Shown here piece by piece: positions 1 to 8,539 of a stretch of DNA of 64,000 nucleotides (within the stretch, counting starts at the first letter, position 1; the number at the start of each line of letters is the position of its first letter). The notes beneath the pieces are model-generated. The model was given only the letters and a program-made list of their open reading frames with translations. It ran no database searches and had not been told where the DNA came from. A program made the position numbers and the translations under genes. Origin of the DNA: Bryobacterales bacterium (GTDB taxonomy: Bacteria > Acidobacteriota > Terriglobia > Bryobacterales > Bryobacteraceae); the NCBI GenBank assembly GCA_016716385.1, contig JADJWL010000002.1, forward strand, positions 538,390-602,389, written 5' to 3'.

Positions 1-2
1 AC

Positions 3-725
3 CCCGTGTCCGACCCGATCACCCGCAAAGTGACGCCCGAAGACCTCGACATGGCCGCCCGGGTGGCCGTGGCGCTCGATCGGTTCGTCGGGGAGTTCGA
101 ACTCGACGGACTGGCCTACTACTACGAAGGCGAACCGGAAAGCGAGATGCGCCGTCTGGTTTCGAACCTGATCGTGGGCAACTCGCTGCTGACCGCGGCC
201 GGGTTCCCGATGTGCGGCGAGTCCGACCTGAAGACGTGCGTCGCCATGATGATCGAAGACCGCCTGGACATCGGCGGCAGCTTCGCCGAGTTCCACCCGG
301 TCGACTTCCGCGAGGGCTTCGTCCTCGTCGGGCACGACGGCCCGCATCATCTCAACATCGCCGACGGCCGTCCCGTCCTGCGCAGCCTGGTCAAATACCA
401 CGGCAAGCCCGGCTCCGGCGCGAGCGTCGAATTCAAGATCAGGCAGGGACCGATCACGATGCTCAGCATCGGCGTCACCTACGGCGGCAAGTTCAAGTTC
501 GTCGTGGCCGAGGGGCAGAGCGTCGACGGCCCCATCCCGCCGACCGGCAACACGAACACGCGCGGCTTCTTCCAGCCGGACGTGCGCACGTTCCTGAAGC
601 GTTGGGTCGCCGAGGGGCCCACGCACCATTTCGCGCTGGGAACCGGCCACTGCGCGCATCTCATCGAACGCGTGGGCGACTCCCTGGGCATCGAGACGGC
701 GGTGGTCGCGCGGGAGCGGACCTGA
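3..725 (+). CDS. sugar isomerase, L-fucose/L-arabinose isomerase-like (C-terminal part, cut by the window edge)
   Basis: The reading frame is open to the left edge of the window and encodes about 240 residues that resemble the C-terminal half of the L-fucose/L-arabinose isomerase superfamily. Visible marks are a Met-Cys-Gly-Glu turn, the acidic stretch MIEDRLDIGG, and a terminal GTGHCAHLIE segment that matches the metal/substrate histidine region of these aldose-ketose isomerases. A GTG at base 6 could be read as a start, but the N-terminal domain would then be missing, so the true start very probably lies outside the window. The stop touches the GTG of the MFS transporter, which suggests one transcription unit for uptake and isomerisation of a sugar or sugar acid. 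The exact substrate cannot be read. Confidence 0.65.
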   Translation, partial: PVSDPITRKVTPEDLDMAARVAVALDRFVGEFELDGLAYYYEGEPESEMRRLVSNLIVGNSLLTAAGFPMCGESDLKTCVAMMIEDRLDIGGSFAEFHPVDFREGFVLVGHDGPHHLNIADGRPVLRSLVKYHGKPGSGASVEFKIRQGPITMLSIGVTYGGKFKFVVAEGQSVDGPIPPTGNTNTRGFFQPDVRTFLKRWVAEGPTHHFALGTGHCAHLIERVGDSLGIETAVVARERT

Positions 726-1970
726 GTGGGCGGGCGCTTCCGCTGGTGGATCGCGGGGCTGCTGTTCGGCGCGTCGGCGCTGAGCTTCTTCGACCGCCAG
801 GTGCTTTCGGTGCTGGCGCCGAACATCCTCGCCGACCTCGGTATGACGAGCGTCGAGTACGGATACGCCGTCTCCGCCTTCACGCTTGCTTACAGCGTGA
901 TGTTCACGGTGGGCGGGCGCATCATCGATCACCTCGGCACGCGCGCCGGGCTGGGACTCACCGTGATCGTCTGGACGCTGGCCAGCCTGCTCCATGCCGC
1001 CGCGCGGACGAGCCCGCAGCTCACGTTCTTCCGTTTCCTGCTTGGCGTAGGCGAAGGCGGCTGTTTCCCCGGCGCCGCCAAAGGCATCCTCGAATGGTTT
1101 CCGGCGCGCGAACGAGGCCTCGCGATGGGCATCGCCACCACGGGCGGCTCGGCGTTCGGCGCGGTGCTGGCGCCGCCTGTGATCGTCTGGATCGCCGGCA
1201 GCGCCGGATGGCGCGGCGCGTTCATCGCCACCGGCGTGATCGGCGTCGTGTGGGCGCTGGTGTGGTTCCTGTTCTACCGGCGGCCGGAGCAGTCGCGCTT
1301 CGTTACCCCCGCGGAACTGCGTCACATCCGGCAAGGGCTCGATGCGGCCGCCCCGAAGGAGCGCCCGTGGCCGTTCCGCAGGCTGCTGGCGCGCCGCGAC
1401 GTCGCCGGCATCGTTGCTACGCGGTTCCTGCTCGACCCGGTGTTCTACTTCTACATGTTCTGGATCCCACAGTATCTGTCCCGCGAGCGCGGCGCATCGC
1501 TCGAAGACATCGGGAAGCTCACGTGGATCCCGTTCTTCACGCTCGGCGTTTCGTCGTTCCTGGGGGGCGCGGCGTCGGACCTGCTGATCCGCAGGGGGTG
1601 GGCGGTCCAGAGCGCGCGGAAAGCCGTGATGGCCGCGGCGGCGTTCCTGACCCCCGTCTCGATCCTCGGGATCTACGCACCGGACGCCTTCTGGGCCGTG
1701 ACCCTGCTCGGCGTGCTCACCTTCGCACACGGCTTCTGGATGACCAACTACATGACCCTCATCGGCGACCTGTTCCCGGCGGGAACCGTGGCCACGGTCG
1801 TAGGCCTTTCCGGAACCGCGGGCGGCATCGGAGGATTCCTGTCTAGCCTGCTGGTCGGGAGCTTCGTCGAGACGTATTCCTTCACACCGGCGTTTGTCGT
1901 CTGCGGGGTGCTCTACCCGGTCGGGCTGGCGATCATCCTCGCAAGCGTGCGGGACAGATACGCCTATTGA
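726..1970 (+). CDS. MFS transporter, sugar-acid (ACS/hexuronate) type
   Basis: A 414-residue polytopic inner-membrane protein of normal length for a 12-helix major facilitator. It begins at a GTG directly after the stop of the upstream isomerase gene. The first helix holds FDRQVLSVLAP, a pattern common in the anion:cation symporter (ACS) group, and the loop GRIIDHLGTRAG is a variant of MFS motif A. A second signature, FLLGVGEGGCFPGA, is also typical of ACS-type hexuronate/galactonate carriers. With the adjacent isomerase it probably imports a sugar acid or deoxy sugar; the substrate is inferred only from family and context. Its last seven bases overlap the convergent thioredoxin-like gene. 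Confidence 0.8.
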   Translation: MGGRFRWWIAGLLFGASALSFFDRQVLSVLAPNILADLGMTSVEYGYAVSAFTLAYSVMFTVGGRIIDHLGTRAGLGLTVIVWTLASLLHAAARTSPQLTFFRFLLGVGEGGCFPGAAKGILEWFPARERGLAMGIATTGGSAFGAVLAPPVIVWIAGSAGWRGAFIATGVIGVVWALVWFLFYRRPEQSRFVTPAELRHIRQGLDAAAPKERPWPFRRLLARRDVAGIVATRFLLDPVFYFYMFWIPQYLSRERGASLEDIGKLTWIPFFTLGVSSFLGGAASDLLIRRGWAVQSARKAVMAAAAFLTPVSILGIYAPDAFWAVTLLGVLTFAHGFWMTNYMTLIGDLFPAGTVATVVGLSGTAGGIGGFLSSLLVGSFVETYSFTPAFVVCGVLYPVGLAIILASVRDRYAY

Positions 1971-3208
1971 ACGAGAGCTTCCTCGATGCGCTCGGAGAGC
2001 ATGTCGACGAAGCGGTCCGGCAGGAATCCGTTCATCCGCGAGAAGATCTCACCGCGGCGGTCGACCACGATCGTCGTCGGAATCGAGCGGATGCTGAGCG
2101 AGCGGGCCAGTCCGTCTTCGAAATAGATCGACTGGCTCCAGTTATTCTCGCGGACAAACGGGGCCACCTTCGATCGGTCCTCGTCGGTACTGACGGAAAG
2201 GAACACCACGTCCCCGTTGCCGTTGAACTTCTGCTTCACCTGCTCATAGAGCGGATGCTGCACACGGCAGGGACCGCACCAGGTCGCCCAGAAGTCGAAC
2301 ACCACGGTCTTGCCGCGCAACGACTTCAAGTCCAGGTAGCCGCCTTGCAGCGCCGACAAACGAAAATCCAGCACGTTGCTTGCGTTGCGGTTCGGATCGA
2401 GCTTGTCGAGCGCGGCGCGGCGCTCCTGTTCGGCGGCGCGGGTGCGGTCGTACGCGGCGAGAATGATGTCGCCCAAACCAGTCTCGTTCCCATGCAGTTC
2501 GCGATGGAGGACGCCCATCCGGCGGCGATCCGTTTCGCGGTCTTCCTCGGTATTCCGGGGATCGACCAGCGTGAACGCATCGGCCAGTCTGGCGATCGCT
2601 TCCTGCTTGCGCCCCAGCGCGATCAGGGAAGCAGCCGCGGCCCGCGCGGCTTCAGCCGTGGGGTAGGCGGTGTAGCTCTGCCCGGCCAGTTCCAGCGCCT
2701 TCGACGGCTCGCCGGCCGCGGCCGAAGCTCGCGACTGCAACACCAGCGCCCGCGCGATCCCGCGATCCGTCTGTTCGCGCCACTCGGCGGGGCTCGTCCG
2801 TCCCGGCGGCTCCTGCGACTGCATATCGCGCACCAGCGTTTCGTACCGGCGCGCGAAGTCGAGCGCCTTGCGGCCGTTCTCTTCCCCGCCCGCGGTCACC
2901 AGTGCGCGAGTCACCCGGTCGAGCACCTGCAAGTCGTCGGGCTCGCGCTCGAGCACAGGCAGACCGTAGCGCAGGATCCGCCCGTCGTCGTCGGCTTCCA
3001 TCGCGGCCTTGACCAGGCCCCGCTCCAACTCGGCGCGCCGGGAGGTTTCCGGATACTTCTCGATGTGCCCTTCGAGCGCCCGGATGAAATCCACCGGGCT
3101 GGCGCCGGCATCCTGCAGCGCGGCGGACAGCGCCTGCCGCTCAGCATCGCCCACGTCCTGCGCCAGGACCGTCCCGGTAGCGACGAGCAGAACCGCGAGC
3201 CACCTCAT
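1964..3208 (-). CDS. exported TlpA-like thioredoxin protein with helical N-terminal region
   Basis: A 414-residue protein with a cleavable signal peptide (residues 1 to about 17), a long helical, TPR-like middle part rich in Ala/Arg/Leu, and a C-terminal thioredoxin domain of TlpA/ResA type. The redox motif is WCGPC at residues 310-314, and a later SIRSIPTTIVVDRRG holds the cis-proline loop. It should act in the periplasm as a thiol-disulfide oxidoreductase. Its ATG overlaps the stop of the upstream small secreted protein by four bases (ATGA), so it is the last gene of a yebC-ruvC run. Its 3' end overlaps the MFS gene by seven bases. The partner is unknown. Confidence 0.8.
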   Translation of the reverse strand: MRWLAVLLVATGTVLAQDVGDAERQALSAALQDAGASPVDFIRALEGHIEKYPETSRRAELERGLVKAAMEADDDGRILRYGLPVLEREPDDLQVLDRVTRALVTAGGEENGRKALDFARRYETLVRDMQSQEPPGRTSPAEWREQTDRGIARALVLQSRASAAAGEPSKALELAGQSYTAYPTAEAARAAAASLIALGRKQEAIARLADAFTLVDPRNTEEDRETDRRRMGVLHRELHGNETGLGDIILAAYDRTRAAEQERRAALDKLDPNRNASNVLDFRLSALQGGYLDLKSLRGKTVVFDFWATWCGPCRVQHPLYEQVKQKFNGNGDVVFLSVSTDEDRSKVAPFVRENNWSQSIYFEDGLARSLSIRSIPTTIVVDRRGEIFSRMNGFLPDRFVDMLSERIEEALVQ

Positions 3209-3813
3209 GGAGTTGTCCGGATGGCCTCAGCCAACTGCATGGCGCGGGAACGGGCCATGTTCAGGAAGGAATCGTTCTTCGCGACGCGATCGAGCAACGG
3301 CAGAAATGTCGCCAGCGACACGAGACGCCCTTTATCCTTCAGCGCCTCGAACTGCAGCAGCGCCTGATTCACTCCCAGTTTGTCGAACTTCACCGCGCGT
3401 TCCAGGACCACATAGATATTGGCCGTCGAGCCGACCTTTTCAAACCAGTCCGCCAGCAGCCGTGCATCGGCGTCCTCGGTGAAGTTGAACGTCACGGAGT
3501 GCTTCGCCTCGCCATTCTCGTAACGGAAGGTCTTCTGGCCCATCTGTGCGACCTTCACCTTGGATTCGAGAGGTCTCTGGAACCGGTCCAGCTTCTCAGT
3601 GAGTTTGAACAGGACCTCGGTTTCACCGGCCGATAACTGCAAATCGAGGGGCTGTTCGTCATCGGACGCTTCTTTGTACACGCACTTCCCGTCCTTGGTG
3701 ACGTGCACTTCGAAGTACGGCGGGTTGCTGCCTTTGAATTCCTTGGTGAAGATCAGGAGCGGTTCGGCGGCGGCGGCGCCCGTCAGGAGAAGGAGCAGAA
3801 TGGCAGTCCTCAC
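3205..3813 (-). CDS. secreted protein of unknown function
   Basis: A 202-residue protein that I do not recognise. The chosen start is the GTG whose last two bases form the TGA of ruvC (GTGA overlap); this places a clean signal peptide (RTAILLLLLTGAAAAEP) at the N-terminus, while a longer frame would run through ruvC. The mature part is polar, with a beta-rich front (KEFKGSNPPYFEVHVTKDGKCVYKE is split here only in description) and a helical tail. It is translationally coupled on both sides, to ruvC upstream and the TPR-thioredoxin gene downstream, which suggests envelope expression together with the thioredoxin protein. Confidence 0.7.
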   Translation of the reverse strand: MRTAILLLLLTGAAAAEPLLIFTKEFKGSNPPYFEVHVTKDGKCVYKEASDDEQPLDLQLSAGETEVLFKLTEKLDRFQRPLESKVKVAQMGQKTFRYENGEAKHSVTFNFTEDADARLLADWFEKVGSTANIYVVLERAVKFDKLGVNQALLQFEALKDKGRLVSLATFLPLLDRVAKNDSFLNMARSRAMQLAEAIRTTP

Positions 3814-4313
3814 CGGCTTCGGCCTCCCATCCGCTGGTTTGCGCTGAGATGCGTGGCGTGGCAGATGGCCACCGCCAGCGCGTCGCACGCGTCTTCGGAG
3901 CCGACGTGGCCGGTCTCCAACGCGAGCAAGGAATGGACCATCCGTTGCACCTGGCTCTTCTCCGCGCGACCGTATCCCGCCACGCTCATCTTGACTTCGA
4001 GCGGCGAATACTCCCCCACCGCCAAGCCCGCCTCCGCCAATGCCAGCAGCGCAATGCCCCGGACATGCGCCAGACTCAGCGCCGTGCGGGCGTTGACTGC
4101 GTGAAAGACCCCCTCCACCGCCGCGGCGTCGGGCGCTTCATCCCGGATCACCCGCCGCAACTCACCCGCGATCGCCAGCAGCCGTTCGGGCAGTGGCCGC
4201 TTTGCCTGGGTCACGATCGTTCCAGCAGCCCGCAGGCGGTGCTCCCGGCCGTCGCTGCAGATCACACCATACCCGGTGCGCGCCGTGCCGCAATCCACGC
4301 CAAGCACGAGCAT
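3810..4313 (-). CDS. ruvC: Holliday junction resolvase RuvC
   Basis: A 167-residue protein, the usual size for RuvC, the dimeric nuclease that cuts Holliday junctions symmetrically after RuvAB branch migration. The acidic active site is visible as D7 (GVDCGTARTGYG), E67 (AVEGVF) and D141/D144 (EDACDALAVAICH). It lies 11 bases after yebC, a very common bacterial neighbourhood. ruvA and ruvB are not in this window. Its stop codon is shared with the start of the next gene. Confidence 0.95.
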   Translation of the reverse strand: MLVLGVDCGTARTGYGVICSDGREHRLRAAGTIVTQAKRPLPERLLAIAGELRRVIRDEAPDAAAVEGVFHAVNARTALSLAHVRGIALLALAEAGLAVGEYSPLEVKMSVAGYGRAEKSQVQRMVHSLLALETGHVGSEDACDALAVAICHATHLSANQRMGGRSR

Positions 4314-4324
4314 CGCCCGACCGC

Positions 4325-5068
4325 TCAGTTCATCGACGCGAGTTCGTTCTCGTCGATGTCGAAGTTCGAATACACGTTCTGCACGTCGTCGTGATCTTCG
4401 AGCGCATCGCTCATGCGCAGCATCCCCTGGGCATTCTTGCCTTCGAGCTTCACCAGGTTCTGCGGCACCATCGCAACTTCGGCGGACTCGGTCTCAATCC
4501 CCGCCTTCTCCAGCGCCTGGACAACCGCGTCGTGCGCTTCCGGCGCCGACAGGACCTCCCAGTTCTCTCCTTCGTCCCGGAGATCCTCCGCACCCGCTTC
4601 GAGCACCAGCGCCATCAGGTCGTCCTCGCCGATCTTCTCCTTCGAGACCAGGATCTGGCTCTTCCGGTCGAACATCCATGCGACGCTTCCCTGTTCACCC
4701 AGGTTTCCGCCGTTCTTCGAGAACAGGTGCCGGATCTCGCTCACCGTGCGGTTACGATTGTCGGTCGCGACCATGACCAGGACGGCGGCGCCGCCTGGAC
4801 CGTAGCCTTCGAACATGACCTCGTCGATCTGCGCGCCTTCGAGCTCGCCCGTGCCGCGCATGACGGCGCGCTTGATGTTGTCGGCGGGCATGCTCACCGC
4901 CTTCGCAGCCGCGATCGCGGTCCTGAGCCGGGGGTTGCCGTCGGGGTCGCCGCCGCTGCGCGCGGCGATCGTGATTTCCTTGATCAGGCGCGTGAACGTC
5001 TTCCCGCGTTTTGCGTCTAGGGCGGCCTTCTTATGCTTAATCGTCGCCCACTTGGAATGGCCAGACAT
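4325..5068 (-). CDS. yebC: YebC/PmpR/TACO1-family protein
   Basis: A 247-residue protein with the family's hallmark N-terminus MSGHSKWATIKHKKAA, which fixes the start at 5068; the frame could be extended upstream but the family pattern and a GGGAG ribosome site about seven bases before this ATG argue against it. The centre holds GYGPGGAAVLVMVATDNRNRT and the end the usual acidic tail. YebC proteins have been described as transcription regulators and, more recently, as translation factors that relieve stalling at proline-rich stretches. It heads the yebC-ruvC-unknown-thioredoxin run. Confidence 0.95.
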   Translation of the reverse strand: MSGHSKWATIKHKKAALDAKRGKTFTRLIKEITIAARSGGDPDGNPRLRTAIAAAKAVSMPADNIKRAVMRGTGELEGAQIDEVMFEGYGPGGAAVLVMVATDNRNRTVSEIRHLFSKNGGNLGEQGSVAWMFDRKSQILVSKEKIGEDDLMALVLEAGAEDLRDEGENWEVLSAPEAHDAVVQALEKAGIETESAEVAMVPQNLVKLEGKNAQGMLRMSDALEDHDDVQNVYSNFDIDENELASMN

Positions 5069-5112
5069 ACGGACTCCCGGTTCGGTAGGAACTTGCGTGA
5101 AATTCTTAGCTG

Positions 5113-5142
5113 AGGATAGCAGAATCAGGGGCTTACCCTCAA
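5113..5142 (-). promoter_or_regulatory. candidate promoter for the yebC-ruvC run
   Basis: Read on the minus strand, TTGAGG (5142-5137) is followed after 18 bases by TATCCT (5118-5113), with TGC just before the -10, giving an extended -10 form (TGCTATCCT). It would start a transcript about 38 bases before yebC, leaving room for the GGGAG ribosome site. The call is by eye. Confidence 0.45.
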
Positions 5143-5154
5143 CCCAAAGCCCGT

Positions 5155-5160
5155 TATGAT
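5155..5160 (+). promoter_or_regulatory. candidate -10 box directly before the cupin gene
   Basis: TATGAT ends six bases before the cupin ATG. A transcript started at the usual distance would begin at or next to the start codon. The intervening GGAGAG also looks like a ribosome site, so both readings are possible. Confidence 0.3.
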
Positions 5161-5166
5161 GGAGAG

Positions 5167-5574
5167 ATGAAACGGAGACGGGACCTGCTCGGATGGATGG
5201 GTCTGATGGCGGCATCGGCCGGCGCGGCGCCGCCCAGGCTACCCGACGCGACATTGACCGCAGGCCAGGCCAAGCTGATCCAGCAGCCGTTCGGCGACCT
5301 GCGCATTTACTTCGACGGGCCGACCGATCAACTGTCGGCCATGACCGCCGGCAGTCTTCGCTTGAATCCCGGGATGAGCCCGCATCCGCCTCACCGGCAC
5401 CCGGAAGAGGAGTTCCTGCTCGTCACCGAGGGCACTGGGGACATCTCCATCGGCGACGATGTCGTCAGAGCCGGTCCCGGCGCCATGATGTACTGCGCCG
5501 CCAACCGCCTGCACGGCATCGTGAACACCGGCCGGACACCCCTGCTGTTCTACTTCTACAAGTGGAAGAAGTGA
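5167..5574 (+). CDS. exported small cupin protein
   Basis: A 135-residue single-domain cupin. Residues 1 to about 22 form a signal-like stretch with a basic start (KRRRDLLGWMG) and an alanine-rich end. The first cupin motif is seen as HPPHRHPEEEFLLVTEGTGD, with two or three metal-binding histidines and a glutamate; the second ends in NRLHGIVNTG. Such proteins usually bind a metal and may be sugar isomerases, dioxygenases or binding proteins; no substrate can be read here. It is divergent from yebC and its 3' end meets glmM seven bases away. Confidence 0.75.
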   Translation: MKRRRDLLGWMGLMAASAGAAPPRLPDATLTAGQAKLIQQPFGDLRIYFDGPTDQLSAMTAGSLRLNPGMSPHPPHRHPEEEFLLVTEGTGDISIGDDVVRAGPGAMMYCAANRLHGIVNTGRTPLLFYFYKWKK

Positions 5575-5581
5575 CGGCGCG

Positions 5582-6916
5582 CTACCCGATCGCCCGCTCG
5601 ATCGCACCCGCGATCCGCGCGCAGTAGTGGTCGACCTGTGATGCGTCGGCCGCCTCCACCATCACCCTGGCTAAAGGCTCAGTCCCCGAAAAGCGCACCA
5701 GAACCCGTCCGGAGCCTTCGAGCGCCCGTTCGCACTCGCGGATCTCCGCCGCCACTTCCGGCATCTCGCCGATCGCCCGTTTCTCCCGCACCCGGATATT
5801 GACCAACCGCTGCGGAAACACCTGCAGCGCCGAGGCCAGCACTTCCAGGCTTTCGCCGGACTGGCGGACGATCTCCGCAATCCGCAGCGCGGTCAGCATG
5901 CCGTCGCCGGTCGTGGCGTGTTTCAGGAAGATGACGTGACCGGATTGCTCCCCGCCCAGAGCGGCTCCGGTGCGCAGCATCTCTTCGAGCACGTACTTGT
6001 CGCCCACCGGGGTCCGCACCATGCCAATGTCCTCAGCCGCCAGCGCCTGCTCCAGGCCGAAATTCGACATCACCGTCGCCACTACGCGGCGCCCGGGCAG
6101 GTTGCCGGCGGCGGCAAGATGCCGCGCGGCAATCAGCAGCACCGCGTCGCCGTTGACGACCTTGCCGCTGCCTGCGACGAAAATCGCGCGGTCCGCGTCG
6201 CCGTCGAACGCCACTCCGAGATCCGCGCCATGCGCCACCACCTGCGCCTGCAGATCTTCCACGTGCAGCGCCCCGCACCCGTTGTTGATATTGCGCCCGT
6301 CGGGCGACGCGTGAATCGCCGCCACTTCGGCGCCGACCCGCCGGAACAACTCCGGCGCCAGGTGCGACGCCGCGCCATTACCGCAGTCAAGCACGATCCG
6401 GAGCCCGTCCAACTGGGTCTCAAGAGTACTCAGCAGATGGTCAATGTAAGTTCGGTCCAGGCGGTCCTGCTCCGTCAAACGAAGGGGCGCTCCGCCGCCA
6501 TCCGCACGCAACCGGTCCATCTCTTCTTCGATCTCGTGCTCTTCATCGTCGGGAAGCTTGTAGCCACTGTGGCCGAAGACCTTGAGACCGTTGTCCCGGT
6601 ACGGATTGTGCGAGGCGGAGATCATCACGCCCGCCTCGTACGGCCCCGTGTGCGTCAGAAACGCGACACCCGGAGTCGTCGTCACACCCGCCGAATCCAC
6701 CGGCACGGACTCCGCCGCCAACCCGCCCGCAACCTCCTCCGCGATCCAGGGCGACGATTCCCGCGTGTCCATGCCCAACACGACGCGTCCGCCACCGTGC
6801 CTGGCACCCAGGACACGGCCAAGCGCCCGCCCAAAGGCATGCACCGTCGGCCGGTCCAGCGGAAACTGCCCCGCCACACCCCGAATGCCGTCTGTTCCGA
6901 AGTAACGTTTCCCCAT
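5582..6916 (-). CDS. glmM: phosphoglucosamine mutase GlmM
   Basis: A 444-residue protein that converts glucosamine-6-phosphate to glucosamine-1-phosphate for UDP-GlcNAc, hence peptidoglycan. The start at 6916 gives the family N-terminus GKRYFGTDGIRG. The phosphoserine loop is ISASHNP with S102, the magnesium loop is FDGDADRAIF, and the C-terminal phosphate-binding loop is RFSGTEPLARVMVE. It is the third gene of a cdaA-cdaR-glmM run, 25 bases after cdaR. In Firmicutes, GlmM binds and inhibits CdaA, so the linkage suggests coupling of c-di-AMP level to cell-wall precursor supply. Confidence 0.96.
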   Translation of the reverse strand: MGKRYFGTDGIRGVAGQFPLDRPTVHAFGRALGRVLGARHGGGRVVLGMDTRESSPWIAEEVAGGLAAESVPVDSAGVTTTPGVAFLTHTGPYEAGVMISASHNPYRDNGLKVFGHSGYKLPDDEEHEIEEEMDRLRADGGGAPLRLTEQDRLDRTYIDHLLSTLETQLDGLRIVLDCGNGAASHLAPELFRRVGAEVAAIHASPDGRNINNGCGALHVEDLQAQVVAHGADLGVAFDGDADRAIFVAGSGKVVNGDAVLLIAARHLAAAGNLPGRRVVATVMSNFGLEQALAAEDIGMVRTPVGDKYVLEEMLRTGAALGGEQSGHVIFLKHATTGDGMLTALRIAEIVRQSGESLEVLASALQVFPQRLVNIRVREKRAIGEMPEVAAEIRECERALEGSGRVLVRFSGTEPLARVMVEAADASQVDHYCARIAGAIERAIG

Positions 6917-6941
6917 TCCATTCCCCGAAGGAAATATCGGC

Positions 6942-7586
6942 TTATTCCTTCTCGACAAATACCCTGACCGTAATGCGCGTCGGGTTCGGGAACCGCACCA
7001 TGGGCTCATCGGCATAGGCGTTTACCCCAAAGTGAGCCTGCCCGATCACCGAGGACAAGTTGATTGGATCCGTCAGAACGAATTCCACGCGCGACACATG
7101 GCTTTCCGGACCGACGATGAGCACTGACTGCGGGTCAGGTTCGAAACGGGTCACCGTGTACCCTTCGGGAGGTTCTCCCGAGAATCGGACCCGCACAGGC
7201 ACCGTCCGTTGGACGCGCCGTTCGAAACGGAACCGGATCTGGGAAGGCACCGCGCGCACCAGCGTCAGCCCCGGAGGCAGCTCGACGTTCCGCCGGTCCA
7301 CCTGGAACGTGTGCTCCCCAGGTTCGAGGATTCTGGAGAAGTCGAACACCGGACCCGCGGGCAGCGCGGAGAAGCTGCGCAGCCGCTCCTGCGTTCCGCG
7401 AAGTTCGAGGGAAACGGTTGTCGTCAGATCCGAGACAATCTCCAGTTCTTCCGGGAGCCGGCGGTATTCGACCGGCACGTTGACGAACGAACCGATCTCG
7501 GACTCATGCGTGAAGACACTCCAGAAAAGCACTGAGAGACCCAACGCAAACAGCTTCAGTCCGATGTTCTGCTTCAGAAAGCGCAT
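6942..7586 (-). CDS. cdaR: CdaR-like YbbR-domain protein, regulator of the diadenylate cyclase
   Basis: A 214-residue protein with one N-terminal membrane helix (residues about 9-26, LKLFALGLSVLFWSVFT) and two beta-rich YbbR-type repeats outside the membrane. It starts on the base after the cdaA stop. In Firmicutes the equivalent CdaR (YbbR) binds CdaA and tunes its activity. It is shorter than the Bacillus protein, which carries four repeats. The name is based on the repeats and on its place between cdaA and glmM. Confidence 0.88.
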   Translation of the reverse strand: MRFLKQNIGLKLFALGLSVLFWSVFTHESEIGSFVNVPVEYRRLPEELEIVSDLTTTVSLELRGTQERLRSFSALPAGPVFDFSRILEPGEHTFQVDRRNVELPPGLTLVRAVPSQIRFRFERRVQRTVPVRVRFSGEPPEGYTVTRFEPDPQSVLIVGPESHVSRVEFVLTDPINLSSVIGQAHFGVNAYADEPMVRFPNPTRITVRVFVEKE

Positions 7587-8441
7587 CTACGATTCGCTCG
7601 TCTTCGGAACCTCGGCCGTGTCGGGCGCGGGCGTCGCGGCTGGTTCCGGCCGCCGCTTCTCGCGTCGGACCCCGTCGTCGGCGAAGTGCTGCGCGATGCG
7701 CTGCCCCAGCTCTTCGGGGGTCAGGTCGCTCTCCAGTTCGCCCCCCACAGCCAGCGAGACGCGGCCGGTTTCCTCCGAGACGATGATCGACAGGCAGTCG
7801 GTCTCCTCTGTGATGCCAATGGCGGCGCGGTGCCGGGTGCCAAGCTTGGCCGAGATAGCCGGGTTCATACTCAACGGGAGGAAGCAGGCGGCCGCGGCCA
7901 GCCGGTCCTTCTGGATGATCACGGCGCCGTCATGCAGAGGCGTGTCTTTGTGGAACACGGTCAGCAGCAGGTCACGGGACACCGCGGCATCCAAGGGGAC
8001 GCCGCTCTCGATGAAGGTGCGCAAGCCGATGTCGCGCTCCAGGACAATCAGGGCGCCCGTACGGTCCTGCGAGAGCCTTTGTACTGCGAGCAGAATGTCC
8101 TCGGAGGATTCGCGCCGCTGCAGAGCGCGGCCGAGAAGCCTGCGCCGTCCGATCCGGGCCAGCGTCCGGCGAATCTCGGATTGGAACAGCACAATCACGG
8201 CAATTGCCATGTACGGCATCACCAGTGACAACAGATAATGCAGGAGGCCCAGGCCCAGCAGCCGCGAAAATCCGTAGATCAGCAGGATGGTGAAGATGCC
8301 CGCCAGCACGTGCGCAGCGCGCGTGCCGCGGACAATCAGCAGGAGTTCATAGATGACAACCGCGACAATGACAATGTCCAGGATCGCAGCCAGAGTCAGC
8401 TGCGGCCAGAGGCTCTTGAACATGGACAAAGTCGTTGGCAT
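7587..8441 (-). CDS. cdaA: diadenylate cyclase CdaA
   Basis: About 284 residues: three membrane helices in the first 90 residues, then the DisA_N-type diadenylate cyclase domain that joins two ATP into c-di-AMP. Both catalytic motifs are intact, DGA at 171-173 (LHDGAVII) and RHR at 203-205 (GTRHRAAIGI). The start is uncertain: 8441 (ATG, MPTTLSMF), 8459 (GTG) and 8423 (ATG) are all in frame. I prefer 8441 because the likely -10 box would place the transcript start near 8468, too close to 8459. It heads the cdaA-cdaR-glmM operon. Confidence 0.95.
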   Translation of the reverse strand: MPTTLSMFKSLWPQLTLAAILDIVIVAVVIYELLLIVRGTRAAHVLAGIFTILLIYGFSRLLGLGLLHYLLSLVMPYMAIAVIVLFQSEIRRTLARIGRRRLLGRALQRRESSEDILLAVQRLSQDRTGALIVLERDIGLRTFIESGVPLDAAVSRDLLLTVFHKDTPLHDGAVIIQKDRLAAAACFLPLSMNPAISAKLGTRHRAAIGITEETDCLSIIVSEETGRVSLAVGGELESDLTPEELGQRIAQHFADDGVRREKRRPEPAATPAPDTAEVPKTSES

Positions 8442-8474
8442 CGCCGGGAGCCTGCACACCCATTGTTGCCCTTA

Positions 8475-8506
8475 ATTCTACACGATTTCAATGGGATGCG
8501 AATCCC
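8475..8506 (-). promoter_or_regulatory. candidate cdaA promoter with a palindrome over its -35
   Basis: On the minus strand TTCGCA (8502-8497) and TAGAAT (8480-8475) are 16 bases apart, upstream of cdaA. The -35 lies inside the palindrome GGGAT-n4-ATCCC at 8493-8506, which is placed as an operator would be. On the plus strand the same bases form a hairpin with a GCGA loop upstream of the cas6-like gene. Confidence 0.4.
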
Positions 8507-8539
8507 GCGCCGGCGGTGATACGCTAGCAGCGGACGCGC

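Noticed and set aside
212..1846. Open frame of about 544 codons on the plus strand
   Set aside because: It is an arginine-rich shadow of the isomerase and MFS genes in another frame.
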